A DNA stretch of 31,248 nt from assembly GCA_018969935.1 (NCBI GenBank), contig JAGWXJ010000005.1:1-31248 (forward strand), written 5' to 3'. The position numbers and the translations under genes are program-made. This document shows, piece after piece, positions 30,454-31,248 of the stretch. The DNA is from Alphaproteobacteria bacterium (GTDB lineage Bacteria > Pseudomonadota > Alphaproteobacteria > Micavibrionales > UBA1664). The notes beneath the pieces were generated by a model. It saw only the letters and a list, made by a program, of their open reading frames with translations, made no database searches and was not told where the DNA came from. Position 1 is the stretch's first letter. Each line of letters starts with the position of its first letter.

Positions 30454-31248
30454 CTAGCCCAGTTTCTTTTTAAGAAGCTCGTTCACGATATCGGGGTTGG
30501 CCTTGCCGCCCGAATTTTTCATGACCTGCCCGACAAAGAACCCGAACAACTTGTCCTTGCCGCCCTTGTAGGCGGCAACGTTATCGGGGTTGGCGGCAAT
30601 CACGGCGTCAACAATCGCTTCAATCGCGCCCACGTCGGTCACCTGCTTCAGGCCCTTGGCTTCTACAATGGCGGCAGCCTCGCCACCATTCGTGAACATC
30701 TCTGCAAACACATCCTTAGCAATCTTGCCCGAAATCGTGTTGTCGGAAATGAGCTTCAGGAGGCCTGCAAGGCTCTCGGCCTTCATCGGGCTGTTTTGCA
30801 GCTCGATACCTTCCTTGTTCAGGCGGCCCAGAAGTTCGTTTAGCACCCAGTTTGCGGCCAGTTTGGCATCGCCGCCCTTGGCAACCGTTTCAAAGTAGTT
30901 GGCGCGGTAGGCCTCGGCAATCAGTACGCCCGCATCGTAGGCGGTCAGGCCGTATTGCTCCATGAAGCGGTGTTTTTTCTGGTCAGGCAGCTCGGGCAGC
31001 GATTTGCGTATACGCTCGATCAGCTCGTCCGTCAGTTTAAGCGGCAACAGGTCAGGGCAGGGGAAGTAGCGGTAGTCGTGCGCGTCTTCCTTGCTGCGCA
31101 TGGAGCGGGTCTCGTTGCGGTCCGGATCGTAGAGACGGGTTTCCTGCACGACCTTGCCGCCGTCCTCCAGCAGCGCGACCTGGCGTTTGGCTTCCTGCTC
31201 GACCACGGCCATCACGAAGCGCACCGAGTTGACGTTCTTCGTCTCGGT
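30454..31248 (-). CDS. gatB: Asp/Glu-tRNA amidotransferase subunit B, C-terminal part (5' end outside window)
   Basis: GatB is the kinase/transamidase subunit of GatCAB, which converts misacylated Glu-tRNA(Gln) or Asp-tRNA(Asn) in the cytoplasm. The frame continues past the window edge: codons before MAVVEQ read TETKNVNSVRFV, as in the GatB core. Visible blocks are VVQETRLYDPDRNETRSMRS, then KEDAHDYRYFPCPDLLPL. The C-terminal YqeY-like domain follows (ADKL-type helical part, GKIAKDVFAEMF), ending FFVGQVMKNSGGKANPDIVN and a Lys-rich tail. The gene start lies to the right of the window. Confidence 0.96.
   Translation of the reverse strand, partial: TETKNVNSVRFVMAVVEQEAKRQVALLEDGGKVVQETRLYDPDRNETRSMRSKEDAHDYRYFPCPDLLPLKLTDELIERIRKSLPELPDQKKHRFMEQYGLTAYDAGVLIAEAYRANYFETVAKGGDAKLAANWVLNELLGRLNKEGIELQNSPMKAESLAGLLKLISDNTISGKIAKDVFAEMFTNGGEAAAIVEAKGLKQVTDVGAIEAIVDAVIAANPDNVAAYKGGKDKLFGFFVGQVMKNSGGKANPDIVNELLKKKLG

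Noticed and set aside
1..31248. CRISPR array or insertion sequence
   Set aside because: I saw no evenly spaced direct repeats, and no transposase or cas gene.

Overview
The window looks like chromosomal DNA of a Gram-negative alphaproteobacterium, moderately GC-rich and densely coded. The reasons are a complete ccoNOQP-ccoGHIS (fixNOQP-fixGHIS) cytochrome cbb3 locus with a neighbouring Fnr and HemN, an OmpW-type outer-membrane protein, a GatB of the GatCAB pathway, and ClpB. I cannot name the genus.

Left part (1-7.6 kb): the 3' end of clpB, a lipoprotein with a long Ala/Lys/Pro-rich tail, two divergent genes of unknown function (1865-2848 and 3031-4095), then unknown genes on the minus strand (4155-4799, 4818-6692, 6732-7169) and a DUF2946-like protein (7207-7602). 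A strong bidirectional terminator at 4114-4143 separates the plus-strand gene at 3031 from the minus-strand genes.

Middle part (7.6-18 kb): a tightly packed minus-strand cluster starting at 15385. In order of transcription it holds a B12-type radical SAM enzyme, a UbiA-family (DPPR-synthase-like) membrane prenyltransferase, a HAD phosphatase, two SAM methyltransferases, a 648-aa GT-C-like membrane protein and a third methyltransferase. Every junction overlaps by 4 to 14 bases. The minus-strand run then continues with small gaps through the DUF2946 gene and three unknown genes to the terminator near 4.1 kb. It resembles an undescribed pathway for a methylated, lipid-linked sugar or surface glycolipid. 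Next to it lie an SGNH hydrolase, a tRNA-Ser(GCU), a distant EgtD-like methyltransferase and an XRE regulator.

Right part (18-31 kb): a K+ channel and an Fnr-type regulator converge. Fnr is divergent from ccoN, which opens an eight-gene chain (ccoN, O, Q, P, G, H, I, S) with overlapping start and stop codons throughout. ompW and hemN follow, then a five-EF-hand secreted protein and the 3' part of gatB. Three 14-bp Fnr boxes with identical half-sites (TTGAC-N4-ATCAA) lie before ccoN/fnr, ompW and hemN. The window therefore carries a compact microaerobic regulon: regulator, terminal oxidase with its copper, haem and assembly factors, anaerobic haem synthesis and an outer-membrane protein.
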